NCBI GenBank assembly: GCA_013329495.1
Contig: DUKC01000120.1
Coordinates: 411-14,614, forward strand
DNA from: Thermoplasmata archaeon
GTDB lineage: Archaea > Thermoplasmatota > E2 > UBA9212
Direction of reading: 5' to 3'
DNA length: 14,204 bases
Shown here: piece by piece, positions 6,467 through 14,135 of the stretch
Layout of the letters: each line of letters begins with the position of its first letter
Numbering within the stretch: the stretch's first letter is position 1
Notes under the pieces: model-generated
What the model was told of the DNA's origin: nothing
Seen by the model: only the letters and a program-made list of their open reading frames with translations
Databases searched by the model: none
Position numbers and translations under genes: made by a program

Positions 6467-6541
6467 CGGGCCTGGGGGGATTTGAACCCCCGATTTGCAG
6501 CTTAGGAGGCTGCCGCCATATCCAAACTAGGCCACAGGCCC
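6467..6541 (-). tRNA. tRNA-Arg (anticodon CCT)
   Basis: 75 nt with a perfect 7-bp acceptor stem (GGGCCTG/CAGGCCC), D arm around GCCTAGTTTGG, a 5-bp anticodon stem (GCAGC/GCTGC) enclosing the loop CTCCTAA with anticodon CCT, a 5-nt variable loop AAATC, and a GGGGG/CCCCC T stem with loop TTCAAAT. The discriminator is G and CCA is not encoded, as in many archaea. It reads AGG codons as arginine. No intron. The cas6/mntA/hepT island lies immediately 3' of it on the same strand; no duplicate of the tRNA 3' end is seen in the window. Confidence 0.95.
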
Positions 6542-6696
6542 AACCCAATTATCTTTAAAGGCACGTATCAACGTGTTTCACTTCAAATCTATTTTTTTCC
6601 AGTATTTTATTCTTCTAGTATTTTATACAAATCGCTTTATATAACTATTTATCTGCATCTCCAAAGGCATCTTTCAAAAACCTCTTTTTCATCGAC

Positions 6697-6717
6697 AATT
6701 ATAAATAGTATATATAA
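6697..6717 (+). promoter_or_regulatory. Tandem TATA-like promoter of the regulator gene
   Basis: ATTATAAATAGTATATATAA carries two TATA-like cores, centred about 30 and 20 nt before ATG 6733. The start-proximal region repeats ATAACAT at 6714-6720 and 6728-6734 and contains a small inverted repeat AACA-TAT-TGTT (6716-6726). These lie where an autoregulatory HTH protein could bind. Confidence 0.45.
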
Positions 6718-6732
6718 CATATTGTTGATAAC

Positions 6733-7428
6733 ATGGAAAAAATTGAGAAGGTGCTTGGGGAAAAGATAGCCGGAGAAATAACCCTGTCTCCAAAACCATA
6801 CGCAACACTTAGAAAATGGCGTGAGACGTTTCAGTTCTCCCAAACAGAAGTTGCAAGGTACCTAGGGATTTTCCCTTCTGTTGTGTCTGATTACGAATCT
6901 GCAAGAAGGAAATCTCCTGGCGTCGAGGTCCTGAAGAGGACCATCGAGGCACTCATCGAGTTGGACAAGCGGAGAGGAGGGGTGGTTCTAAGTAAATACA
7001 CCTCAATGCTGCAGGTGAGTGGGGGGGTAATAGATATCAAAGAGTATTCTGTCGCAGTTCCAGCAAAAGATTTTGTGGAGAAAATAGATGCAAGACTGGT
7101 AGTTGAAGACGATATAGAAAAAAAGAATATTCATGGGTTCACTCTAATCGACTCAGTGAGGGCGATTTCCTCACTAACAAGCACAGAGTGCATAAAGCTG
7201 TATGGTTGGTCAACTCAAAGAGCTCTGATCTTCACAGGCATAACCTATGGCAGGTCACCCATGATTGCTATCAGAGTTCATCCCATGAAACCCTCTCTCG
7301 TCATTTACCATAAGCCAGAATCGTTAGACAAACTCGCTTGCAAGCTTGCAGAATGTGAAGAAATACCTCTGGCGATCACTAATTTGTCAATGGATGCTCT
7401 AAGGAAGAGGTTGGATAAGATAGGTTAA
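6733..7428 (+). CDS. HTH transcriptional regulator, COG1709-like
   Basis: A 231-aa protein. Residues about 25-78 form an XRE-type helix-turn-helix: LRKWRETFQFSQTEVARYLG is followed by the recognition helix PSVVSDYESARR and then SPGVEVLKRTIEALIELD. The C-terminal 140 residues form a mixed alpha/beta domain (IHGFTLIDSVRAISSLTS, YGWSTQRALIFTGITYGRSP, IRVHPMKPSLVIYHKP), which I associate with the conserved archaeal predicted regulators of COG1709. Ligand and targets are unknown. ATG 6733 follows the tandem TATA region at a leaderless-compatible spacing. A 57-codon zinc protein starts 14 nt after its stop, so the two are probably co-transcribed and may act together. Confidence 0.8.
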   Translation: MEKIEKVLGEKIAGEITLSPKPYATLRKWRETFQFSQTEVARYLGIFPSVVSDYESARRKSPGVEVLKRTIEALIELDKRRGGVVLSKYTSMLQVSGGVIDIKEYSVAVPAKDFVEKIDARLVVEDDIEKKNIHGFTLIDSVRAISSLTSTECIKLYGWSTQRALIFTGITYGRSPMIAIRVHPMKPSLVIYHKPESLDKLACKLAECEEIPLAITNLSMDALRKRLDKIG

Positions 7429-7442
7429 AGGACCTGTTAAAA

Positions 7443-7616
7443 ATGATGAAAGGATTATGCCAAATTTGCGGAAAACCTGCGAGGTTGTATACCTGCATGC
7501 TGTGTGGCAGACAAGTCTGCGGCTCATGTTTTGACAAGGCATATGGGATATGCATCCAGTGCAAGGAAGGAAAGCGGGGAAATAAACCAGATGAAAAGCC
7601 GAGCACGTTCCATTAG
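7443..7616 (+). CDS. Small four-CxxC zinc-binding protein
   Basis: 57 aa (MMKGLCQICGKPARLYTC...). Four CxxC pairs (C6/C9, C18/C21, C26/C29, C37/C40) follow the alternating spacing of a two-zinc cross-brace finger of the B-box/HIT-like kind. A basic, hydrophilic tail of about 17 residues follows. Such fingers usually bind proteins or nucleic acid. It starts 14 nt after the regulator gene stop with an AAGGA ribosome site at 7428-7432, so it is the second gene of a two-gene operon. A tandem ATG at 7446 is an alternative start. Function unknown. Confidence 0.75.
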   Translation: MMKGLCQICGKPARLYTCMLCGRQVCGSCFDKAYGICIQCKEGKRGNKPDEKPSTFH

Positions 7617-7717
7617 AGGGATATAGATGGACAGTGTAGTTTGTGGATGAGTATCTTCCTTGCGAGCCTGTTCATCCTCCGTCAATCGGAGACTGAAAGT
7701 AAACGCCTCGGCAAAAT

Positions 7718-7727
7718 AGGTAAATAG
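7718..7727 (+). promoter_or_regulatory. TATA-like element of the small membrane peptide gene
   Basis: AGGTAAATAG, with a purine-rich CAAAATAGG just upstream, is centred about 25 nt before ATG 7748. This supports a separate leaderless transcript for the 30-aa ORF. Confidence 0.4.
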
Positions 7728-7747
7728 CAGAAAATTGTTTATCTTTT

Positions 7748-7840
7748 ATGAAACGTAAACAAATCAGATGGCTATATTTAGCACTTCTTGTACTGGCTTT
7801 AGTTGGAGTAATAGTTAGCATAATTGCTCCGTTCCTCTAG
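7748..7840 (+). CDS. 30-aa single-span membrane peptide
   Basis: Starts MKRKQIRWLYLALL and ends SIIAPFL. A basic N-terminus is followed by one uninterrupted hydrophobic helix of about 20 residues, and the chain ends just after it, so a small inner-membrane peptide with N-in topology by the positive-inside rule. A TATA-like element at the leaderless spacing supports it. It ends 30 nt from the convergent pheS stop. No family recognised. Confidence 0.5.
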   Translation: MKRKQIRWLYLALLVLALVGVIVSIIAPFL

Positions 7841-7870
7841 ATCTCAAGCGAGTGTGAACAACAGAAACAT

Positions 7871-9379
7871 TTAGATTAGTGTCAACTTTTGGAGTTTTTC
7901 GAGATCGTTCGTGTAGAGTTCTCTCATGTCTTTGAGCCCAAAGGTAAGCATTGCCAACCTCTCCAAACCTAGACCCCATGCAAGAACAGGTTCTTTGATT
8001 TTGGTGGGAGCCATGACTTCCGGCCTGAAAATGCCCGAACCTCCGAGTTCTAACCATCGACCGTTCCAGAGAATTTCGACCTCAATTGAAGGCTCCGTGT
8101 AGGGAAAGTATGCGGGCTTGAATCTTATCTGGTCGAATCCAAGTCTGTGATAACTTTCTTTAAGGACACCCATCAACCTCCGCAAATTCGCTCCTTTCTC
8201 GCAAATGATTCCTTCAATTTGATGGAATTCAGGCAGATGGGTCGAATCAATCGCTTCTTTCCTAAATGCCTTCTCAATTGAGAAAATTTTTAGAGGTATC
8301 TTAGGATTTTCGTGCAACCACCGAATAGTGTTCACCGTCGTGTGCGTTCTTAGAATCGCGTTCTTTGCTTCCTCTTTTGAAAAATCATATTCCCATCCCC
8401 TTGAAGATGTTTCCCAACCATTCTGATGAACCTGCGATATCACGTCCAACAATTCGGAAGGAACGTCCAATGAGGAGGGGGTCTTTAGATAAAAGGTGGA
8501 CTGCATGCTCCGGTCGGGATGATACTGCGGTATGAATAATGCGTCCATTGGCCAAAAGCATGGTTCGATGTAGTTCCCTCTGATTTCGGTGAATCCTAAC
8601 TCTAAGAAGATCTTTCGCAATCTGTCAATCAGCTGAGTTATTGGGTGTGGCTTGCTTACCCAGAGAGGTGGAGCGTATCTGGTGACGTCGTATCGTCTTA
8701 GAGGAGTGTTTTTCCACTCGCCGCTTTTTATTAAAGAGGGGCTCAGATCTGAAATCTCTTCCTTGAGCTCTATTCCGCCCTCTAAGAGTCTTAGAGCGGA
8801 ATCCGTTGCTCTTACTTCTTGGATGACGTTCTCTTTCTCAACCAAAGCCCTCTTTCTCTTTTTCAGGGAGCTAAGCAAAGAAGGAGAAAATTTGGAAGCT
8901 TCTAGTTCTTTTTTCTCTGCCAACAGTGCTATTGCTTTCTCGTCCTCTCCTCTTGTTTTGACTGCTTGCTTGCCCTCATTCGTGAGCTCAAGCACTTTGT
9001 TCTTAAGAGTTGCCCATCCCTTCTTTTTAAGCCAACCAATTGCAGGGGATATCTCCTCTTTGTTTAAACAAGAAGTGAGCTCTTCCAACCCGCACTTTCC
9101 GCCACCTTTTAACAAAAATTCAGCAGCCCTTCGCTCGGGAAGACCTTTCCCATCCAGACGCATTCCCTCCTCGCTAAGGCTGATCTTTTTCTCAATCCTC
9201 TGGTTAACCTGCACCAGCGATTTGGTCTCTAGCCAGGAGATTGCACTCTTGACCTCTACCAGTTCATCGAATCCACCCTTCTCTTTTAGTTCTCCAGTGG
9301 TTGCCTTTCCTCCCAATTCTTGAAGAGAAAGCAAAACTTTCTTCTCATTTAAAGCTAGCTCAGCAGCCTGCTTCTCCAT
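7871..9379 (-). CDS. pheS: Phenylalanine--tRNA ligase alpha subunit
   Basis: 502 aa, the usual archaeal/eukaryotic length. It charges tRNA-Phe with phenylalanine as an alpha2beta2 complex with PheT, which is not in this window. Residues 1-215 hold winged-helix DNA-binding-like repeats. The class II catalytic domain follows: HPDRSMQSTFYL (287-298), motif 2 FRKEAIDSTHLPEFHQIEG (372-390), the PheS-typical FPYTEPSIEVEI (425-436), GGSGIFRPEV (446-455) and motif 3 GLGLERLAML (469-478). The start is set by ATG 9379, six nucleotides after an AGGTGA ribosome site that overlaps the stop of the upstream zinc-ribbon gene. The two genes form an operon. Confidence 0.97.
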   Translation of the reverse strand: MEKQAAELALNEKKVLLSLQELGGKATTGELKEKGGFDELVEVKSAISWLETKSLVQVNQRIEKKISLSEEGMRLDGKGLPERRAAEFLLKGGGKCGLEELTSCLNKEEISPAIGWLKKKGWATLKNKVLELTNEGKQAVKTRGEDEKAIALLAEKKELEASKFSPSLLSSLKKRKRALVEKENVIQEVRATDSALRLLEGGIELKEEISDLSPSLIKSGEWKNTPLRRYDVTRYAPPLWVSKPHPITQLIDRLRKIFLELGFTEIRGNYIEPCFWPMDALFIPQYHPDRSMQSTFYLKTPSSLDVPSELLDVISQVHQNGWETSSRGWEYDFSKEEAKNAILRTHTTVNTIRWLHENPKIPLKIFSIEKAFRKEAIDSTHLPEFHQIEGIICEKGANLRRLMGVLKESYHRLGFDQIRFKPAYFPYTEPSIEVEILWNGRWLELGGSGIFRPEVMAPTKIKEPVLAWGLGLERLAMLTFGLKDMRELYTNDLEKLQKLTLI

Positions 9380-9383
9380 CTGT

Positions 9384-9389
9384 TCACCT
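9384..9389 (-). promoter_or_regulatory. Ribosome binding site of pheS
   Basis: AGGTGA, complementary to the archaeal 16S rRNA 3' end, ends 4 nt before ATG 9379 and contains the TGA stop of the upstream gene. This suggests translational coupling. Confidence 0.6.
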
Positions 9390-9695
9390 AGGTCTTACAA
9401 CCTCGTAAATGCGAGGTTTTTCATGGTTTGAGCACTCAAATGCTTCCCACTCGGAATTCCATTTCATCGGCTCGCCACACTCGGGGCATTCGATAGATTC
9501 TATTATGATCTTGTTCCTATAGGCTCTCGTTTTAATCACCTTGCCGACGATAGGCTCTTCGGGATTCAATGAGTTCAGGAGGTAAACGTTTCCCTTTTCT
9601 GGCATGTAAGGAGTGTTGTCCACCTTCCGTTTTTGCTTTCTGTAGGCTTTCATCTGCTGTTTGAACTGATCTCTCGCGGATCTTCTGCGTCCCAT
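9384..9695 (-). CDS. Basic zinc-ribbon protein of unknown function
   Basis: 103 aa. The first 25 residues are strongly basic (MGRRRSARDQFKQQMKAYRK), like an unfolded RNA-binding tail. A middle beta-rich part (GNVYLLNSL, IVGKVIKTRAYRNKIIIESI) leads into a zinc ribbon with C70, C73, C88 and H91 (CPECG ... ECSNH). The composition resembles small archaeal translation or RNA-processing factors, and it sits directly ahead of pheS with coupled translation. I do not recognise a named family. ATG 9695 is preceded by a GGTG ribosome site 7 nt away. Confidence 0.8.
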   Translation of the reverse strand: MGRRRSARDQFKQQMKAYRKQKRKVDNTPYMPEKGNVYLLNSLNPEEPIVGKVIKTRAYRNKIIIESIECPECGEPMKWNSEWEAFECSNHEKPRIYEVVRPR

Positions 9696-9702
9696 ACTTA
9701 AA

Positions 9703-9754
9703 CACCTTTTTTTATCTCACCGTGTTCAGCGTATCGACTTACGGATATTTATTT
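9703..9754 (-). promoter_or_regulatory. Promoter and ribosome site of the zinc-ribbon/pheS operon
   Basis: AAATAAATAT (9745-9754, minus strand) is a TATA candidate placing initiation near 9725. AGGTG (9703-9707) is a good ribosome site 7 nt before ATG 9695. So this operon would have a leader of about 30 nt, unlike most genes in the window. Confidence 0.45.
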
Positions 9755-9845
9755 CTTTATGATTTTTGCATGGATTATCACCTTTTTTGTGGTCGAAAAA
9801 GAAGTCACCGCACTTTTTGATGATTCCCAGAGGATTGAAGACAAT

Positions 9846-9858
9846 GTTTTTAAAAAGT
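9846..9858 (+). promoter_or_regulatory. TATA element of the endonuclease IV-like gene
   Basis: GTTTTTAAAAAGT is centred about 25 nt before ATG 9876, consistent with a leaderless mRNA. Confidence 0.5.
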
Positions 9859-9875
9859 GAAGGGCTTTTGAAGGC

Positions 9876-10724
9876 ATGAAGGAGATCAGGTTTGGACCGG
9901 CAGGCATTCCAATCGGATGCAAAGGAGGAACTCTAGAAGGGATCAAGTGTGCAAAGGAAGAGGGTCTATCGGCCTTAGAGGTTGAGTTTGTGAGAGGAGT
10001 GAGAATGAGGGAAGAAACTGCAACACGAGTCAACAAGCTCGCAAAAGAGCTCGACGTTGTGCTAAGTTGTCATGCTCCATACTGGATAAACTGCAGTGCA
10101 AAAGAACCGGAAAAGTTGGAGATTGCAAAAAGAAATTTACTTGCGGCTGTAAGAATGGCACATCTAATGGGAGCATGGATAGTGGTGTTTCACCCTGGCT
10201 ATTACATGGGAAGGGAGCCGAGAGAGGCAAGCGAGCTGGTTGTCACAACACTGAAAGAAGTTTTAGCTCAGATGAGGAAGGAAAAAATCTCTGACGTTAC
10301 TTTGGGAATGGAAACGACTGGGAAAGTCTCTGCGGTTGGAACACTGGCTGAAACAATAGAAATGTCTAAAAAGTTGGACCAGACTCAGCCCGTGATTGAT
10401 TTTGCCCATCTGCATGCGAGAGGAGGCGGGTCCTTAAAACAAAGAGAGGACTACGGCAAAGTATTTGATGAATTAGAAGAAGGATATGGCAAAGATATTC
10501 TGAAAAAGATGCATTGCCATTTTTCCGAGATTGAATTTACTGATAAGGGGGAGAGAAAACACCTTCCGCTGGGAGAAAGGTACTCACCTCCCTTTGAGCC
10601 TCTGGCCATGGAGCTCGTTGAGAGGAAAATAAAAGGAACCGTCATTTCCGAGTCACCTCTATTGGACAAGGATGCTTTAAAAATGAAGGAGATGGTAGAG
10701 AAAGTTAAATTACTCTTAGGATGA
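9876..10724 (+). CDS. Endonuclease IV-like (AP endonuclease family 2) TIM-barrel protein
   Basis: 282 aa with the metal-ligand pattern of endonuclease IV (Nfo, COG0648): H66 in SCHAPYWIN, H106 in VFHPGYYMG, E146 in GMETTGK, D175 and H178 in DFAHLHARGGG, H213 in HCHFSEIEF, H229 in RKHLPLG and E259 in SESP. The family cuts DNA at abasic sites using a trinuclear zinc centre, in base excision repair. Length matches Nfo. The Asp that usually precedes the HLPLG histidine is not in the standard place, where GERKH is seen. A sugar-isomerase-like relative in the same superfamily is a less likely alternative. Single gene, ATG start supported by the TATA spacing, convergent with cdc48. Confidence 0.82.
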   Translation: MKEIRFGPAGIPIGCKGGTLEGIKCAKEEGLSALEVEFVRGVRMREETATRVNKLAKELDVVLSCHAPYWINCSAKEPEKLEIAKRNLLAAVRMAHLMGAWIVVFHPGYYMGREPREASELVVTTLKEVLAQMRKEKISDVTLGMETTGKVSAVGTLAETIEMSKKLDQTQPVIDFAHLHARGGGSLKQREDYGKVFDELEEGYGKDILKKMHCHFSEIEFTDKGERKHLPLGERYSPPFEPLAMELVERKIKGTVISESPLLDKDALKMKEMVEKVKLLLG

Positions 10725-10727
10725 GGG

Positions 10728-10765
10728 GGCTTTGCTTGGCTCGTTTGTTCGAAACAAAGAAAGCC
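10728..10765. terminator. Hairpin in the convergent gap of the endonuclease IV-like gene and cdc48
   Basis: GGCTTT (10728-10733) pairs with AAAGCC (10760-10765), and inside it TTTGTT (10744-10749) pairs with AACAAA (10753-10758) around CGA. This nested hairpin fills the 41-nt gap between the two stop codons. It could work in both directions as a transcript boundary or 3'-end protector. It is not a classical T-tract archaeal terminator. Confidence 0.4.
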
Positions 10766-12988
10766 TCATATGTACTCAGGAGCTATCTCTTCTTCTTTCT
10801 TCCTTCCTGCAATACCGGAGGTCAGGCGTTCACCCATCTTTCGGTAGCTTTCTATGGTTTCTTTTGTGACGGATGGGCGAATTCTCTCAAGCGCCTCCAT
10901 AAAGTGCGCCTGCTTGACCTTTGTCGTTTTCATAGATTCTCGCAGGGCGGAAAGAACGGCCTCTCTGCAGATGGTCTCGATGTCTGCACCCACATACCAC
11001 TCTGTCATCTGGGCAAGCTCTTTGAGGTTTACGTCCTTATTGAGAGGAGTGCGTTTTAGATGAACTTTGAATATTTCTTCCCTCGCCTTCTCATCGGGAA
11101 CTTCAATCAGGATTAACTTATCGAATCTTCCGGCCCTCATCAAGGCGGGATCTATCATGTCTGGTCTGTTTGTGGCCCCTATCACGACCACTCCTTCCAT
11201 TGATTCGAGTCCATCCATTGATGTAAGAAGTTGATTGACAACGGTTTCGGTGACGTGGGACCCCTCACGCATTCCTCTATGCGGAGCTATGGCATCAAGC
11301 TCATCTAGAAAAACGATGGAAGGGGCTGCTTGCTTTGCCTTCTTGAACAGCTCCCTCACTGCTTTCTCTGATTCACCTACCCATTTTGAGAACACCTCGG
11401 GTCCTTTGATTGAGAGAAAGTTTGCCTTGGACTCGTTTGCGACGGCCTTCGCCATAAGGGTTTTTCCAGTTCCAGGAGGCCCATACAGTAGGATGCCCCT
11501 TGGGGGACGGATGCCCAGTCTCGTGAATGATTCTGGATTCTTCAGAGGCCATTCTATTGTCTCGCTAAGCATCTGCTTTACCTCGGAAAGTCCTCCTATA
11601 TCTTCCCAAGTAACGCTTGGTATCTCCACGAGAACTTCCCTGAGGGCAGACGGCTCGATTCCCTTCAAGGCTTCCTTGAAATCGTCCATTTTAACTTCCA
11701 TCTTCTCCAAGAGTTCGGTTGGAATTGGTTTCTCTAGATCGATCTCTGGCAGATGTCTTCTTAAAGCATTCATTGCTGCCTCTCTAGCTAGAGCTGCGAG
11801 ATCAGCCCCAACAAATCCGTAGGATATGTCTGAGAGATAGTCTAGCTTTACATCCTCCGCGAGGGGCATTCCTCTGGTGTGTATCTGCACGATTTCTTTT
11901 CTTCCATTTTTGTCTGGAACGCCTATCACTATCTCTCTGTCGAACCTGCCTGGCCTTCTCAACGCGGGATCCAAAGAATCGGGTATGTTTGTTGCCCCAA
12001 TGACTATCAGCTTTCCCCTCTCGGTCAGCCCGTCCATCAGAGTGAGTAGCTGCGAAACGACTCTTCTCTCCACTTCTCCATGTGTTTCCTCTCTTTTGGG
12101 AGCGATTGCGTCTATCTCATCGATAAAAATTATTGAGGGAGATTCTTTCGTGGCCTGCTGGAACATTTTTCTGAGATTCTCTTCTGACTGCCCATAAAAC
12201 TTTGACATTATCTCGGGACCGTTAATCGTAAAGAAGCTTGCACCCGATTCGTTTGCAACTGCCTTCGCGATCATGGTCTTTCCAGTGCCGGGCGGTCCCC
12301 AGAGCAACACACCCTTTGGCGGCTCTATGCCCAATCTGTCAAAGAGTTCTGGGTGCTTTAAAGGGAGTTCTATCATTTCCCTTATCCTATCAATCTCATC
12401 GCGCAAGCCGCCTATGTCCTCATAGCTCACTCTCGGCTTAGCGAGTTCGGTTGCCTCCACTCCTTTTTCTTTTAGGGATACTTTTGTATCTTCATCTATA
12501 ATGACGGTGCCCTTGGGAAAGGTGTCCACGACTCCAAAAGGCAAAGCATTTCCAAAGAGAGCTATCCCGGGAACTATGATCGTGTCTCCCTCGCTGACTG
12601 GACGCTTCAGCAATCCTCTTTTGATAAGGCTCTCTATTCCCTCACCAAACTGCAACTGCTGAGTTTTGCTAATAACAGGTGCAAGTGAGACACTTTTGGC
12701 TGGCTGTGGATGGACCAGTCGTACTACGACCCTGTCGCTCAAGCTCACGCCCGCATTCTTTCTGGTCATGTTATCGATCCTTATGATGTCTCTTCCCTCA
12801 TCTTCTGGAAAGAGTCTCCAAACGATCAATGGAACCTTTTTCTTTCCCTCTATTTCTATTACATCCCCCGGCAGAACATTGAGTGTTCTCCTTGCCTTAC
12901 TGTCTATTCTTGCCTTTCCGTAACCAACGTCTTGGCCTAACGCCTCACTTACCCTAAGCTTTATTTCTTCCTTTCCCCGACTAAACAT
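10766..12988 (-). CDS. cdc48: Cdc48/VAT-type double AAA+ ATPase
   Basis: 740 aa from ATG 12988, chosen because it lies 25 nt after a TATA element; the in-frame GTG at 12997 adds three residues. The N-domain (about 1-185, double-psi barrel plus 4-beta part) contains the conserved [11 protein letters not shown]1 has Walker A GPPGTGKT (231-238), Walker B IIFIDE (286-291) and an aromatic pore loop KFYG (263-266). D2 has Walker A 503-510, Walker B IVFLDE (558-563) and pore loop KWVG (535-538). It is a hexameric unfoldase that pulls proteins from complexes and can feed the proteasome. The C-terminus ends PEYI: the tyrosine is penultimate, but the residue before it is Glu rather than the hydrophobic one of a standard HbYX proteasome-docking tail. 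Confidence 0.96.
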   Translation of the reverse strand: MFSRGKEEIKLRVSEALGQDVGYGKARIDSKARRTLNVLPGDVIEIEGKKKVPLIVWRLFPEDEGRDIIRIDNMTRKNAGVSLSDRVVVRLVHPQPAKSVSLAPVISKTQQLQFGEGIESLIKRGLLKRPVSEGDTIIVPGIALFGNALPFGVVDTFPKGTVIIDEDTKVSLKEKGVEATELAKPRVSYEDIGGLRDEIDRIREMIELPLKHPELFDRLGIEPPKGVLLWGPPGTGKTMIAKAVANESGASFFTINGPEIMSKFYGQSEENLRKMFQQATKESPSIIFIDEIDAIAPKREETHGEVERRVVSQLLTLMDGLTERGKLIVIGATNIPDSLDPALRRPGRFDREIVIGVPDKNGRKEIVQIHTRGMPLAEDVKLDYLSDISYGFVGADLAALAREAAMNALRRHLPEIDLEKPIPTELLEKMEVKMDDFKEALKGIEPSALREVLVEIPSVTWEDIGGLSEVKQMLSETIEWPLKNPESFTRLGIRPPRGILLYGPPGTGKTLMAKAVANESKANFLSIKGPEVFSKWVGESEKAVRELFKKAKQAAPSIVFLDELDAIAPHRGMREGSHVTETVVNQLLTSMDGLESMEGVVVIGATNRPDMIDPALMRAGRFDKLILIEVPDEKAREEIFKVHLKRTPLNKDVNLKELAQMTEWYVGADIETICREAVLSALRESMKTTKVKQAHFMEALERIRPSVTKETIESYRKMGERLTSGIAGRKKEEEIAPEYI

Positions 12989-13006
12989 TTTATTCACTTC
13001 GAGAAG

Positions 13007-13017
13007 TATTATTTAAT
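13007..13017 (-). promoter_or_regulatory. TATA element of cdc48
   Basis: ATTAAATAATA on the minus strand, centred about 25 nt before ATG 12988, indicating a leaderless transcript. Confidence 0.5.
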
Positions 13018-13096
13018 GCCGCCTCTACTATTTTAACCTTTTGATTTTTATAGGAGATGGTAAAATTAAATAGGAATGTCTATCCCGGAGGGAAAA

Positions 13097-13106
13097 ATTT
13101 TTAATG
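13097..13106 (+). promoter_or_regulatory. TATA element of the nitrilase-family gene
   Basis: ATTTTTAATG is centred about 26 nt before position 13127, so the leader to ATG 13136 would be about 9 nt. The in-frame TTG at 13127 would be exactly leaderless but is a poor leaderless codon. Confidence 0.45.
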
Positions 13107-13135
13107 ATTTGTAAGTTTTTGTAGAGTTGAAGAAG

Positions 13136-13969
13136 ATGAAAGTAGGATTGATTGCAGCTACCCCTTTGCTGGGGAATAAAGAGGGAAATCTCAAAAGAAT
13201 AGAGAAATTGGTCAAACAAGCGAATGCTGACTTGCTGGTCTTTGGCGAAATGTTTCTCACAGGTTATGGGAAGAATACAAGATGGAATGAGCTTGCGGAA
13301 GACCTCGAAGGTCCATCCTTAAAGTTTGTCAGTAAGCTTGCGGAAGAACACAACAAGTACATAGTTATGGGATGTCCTATGGCATCAAAAGATCGGGTGT
13401 ATAACTCTGCCTTGATCTTCTACCCAAATGGAAAGAAAGGCGTCTACAAAAAAAACTATCTACCAAGCTTTGGTCTTTTTGCAGAGAAAAAATCCTTCTC
13501 ACAATGGAAAGGAATCGAAGTATTTGATCTTGAAATAGGAAAAATTAGCCTGTGCATTTGCTACGACGCTTTTTTCCCGGAACTTTGGAAATTGGCCGCT
13601 TTAGAAGGGACCGAGCTGATGATTTGCATATCTGCTTCACCGTTTCAGACTCGACATTACTTTGAGACGGTTTTGCCCGCCAGAGCGCTGGAAAATACAA
13701 TCTTTGTGGCCTATGTGAATCTGGTTGGAAAACAGGACGACATGTTTTTTTGGGGCGGATCCCAGGTTTACGGTCCGAGGGGAAACCTGATGGTTAAGGC
13801 TCCTTACTTCAAAGAAAGAATAGACTATGCAGAATTAGATTTTGGAGAGATAGAGGATGCGAAAGCGGACAGACCAACGCTGGATGACACTGAAAGATGG
13901 CATTTTGAAGAATTGTCCAAAATATTGGGTGACAGACAGAATCGTACAGGGAGTTCAACAACCTTCTGA
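13136..13969 (+). CDS. Nitrilase-superfamily carbon-nitrogen hydrolase
   Basis: 277 aa from ATG 13136. The Glu-Lys-Cys catalytic triad is clear: E38 in VFGEMFLTGY, K106 in GVYKKNYLP and C142 in LCICYDAFFPE. Other conserved parts are YNSALIFYPNG, the LPARALENTIFVAYVN helix and strand, and GGSQVYGPRGN. The family hydrolyses non-peptide C-N bonds such as amides, N-carbamoyl groups or nitriles through a cysteine thioester. The specific substrate (for example omega-amides or N-carbamoyl compounds) cannot be told from sequence or from the neighbours. A short polar tail (GDRQNRTGSSTTF) follows the usual end of the fold. Monocistronic, divergent from cdc48. Confidence 0.88.
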   Translation: MKVGLIAATPLLGNKEGNLKRIEKLVKQANADLLVFGEMFLTGYGKNTRWNELAEDLEGPSLKFVSKLAEEHNKYIVMGCPMASKDRVYNSALIFYPNGKKGVYKKNYLPSFGLFAEKKSFSQWKGIEVFDLEIGKISLCICYDAFFPELWKLAALEGTELMICISASPFQTRHYFETVLPARALENTIFVAYVNLVGKQDDMFFWGGSQVYGPRGNLMVKAPYFKERIDYAELDFGEIEDAKADRPTLDDTERWHFEELSKILGDRQNRTGSSTTF

Positions 13970-14009
13970 GAAAGGAAACTTGTTTACTTCTTTGTGTTGC
14001 TAAGATTGA

Positions 14010-14040
14010 TTTTTTTCCAGCGGAATGGCATTTCCTTTTT
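14010..14040 (+). terminator. T-rich terminator after the nitrilase-family gene
   Basis: A T7 run (14010-14016) and a T5 run (14036-14040) lie 40-70 nt after the stop codon, the oligo-T pattern at which archaeal RNA polymerase stops. No strong hairpin precedes them. Confidence 0.4.
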
Positions 14041-14135
14041 CGTGTGCTTTGTACATTAGTTTTATGATATAAAAAATAAAAAAAAAGGAACAAATTAAAA
14101 TATATCGAATCTATTATATAATCCTGATTAAATGG

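Noticed and set aside
6562..6575. Inverted repeat CACGT-ATCA-ACGTG upstream of tRNA-Arg
   Set aside because: Short arms, and no well-placed box A to link it to the tRNA promoter.
7677..7691. Hairpin CTCCG-TCAAT-CGGAG downstream of the zinc mini-protein
   Set aside because: Only 5 bp, with no following T tract; too weak to call a terminator.
7644..7696. C/D-box sRNA-like pattern (TGGATGA near 7644, CTGA at 7693-7696, GTTT/AAAC flanks)
   Set aside because: The C box deviates from RTGATGA and there is no convincing D'/C' pair.
8652..9323. Long plus-strand ORF (223 codons) opposite pheS
   Set aside because: Ser/Phe/Pro-rich antisense frame over the charged N-terminal region of a clear pheS gene.
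11235..11822. Long plus-strand ORF (195 codons) opposite cdc48
   Set aside because: Antisense shadow of a well-conserved AAA+ gene, with no promoter or ribosome site.
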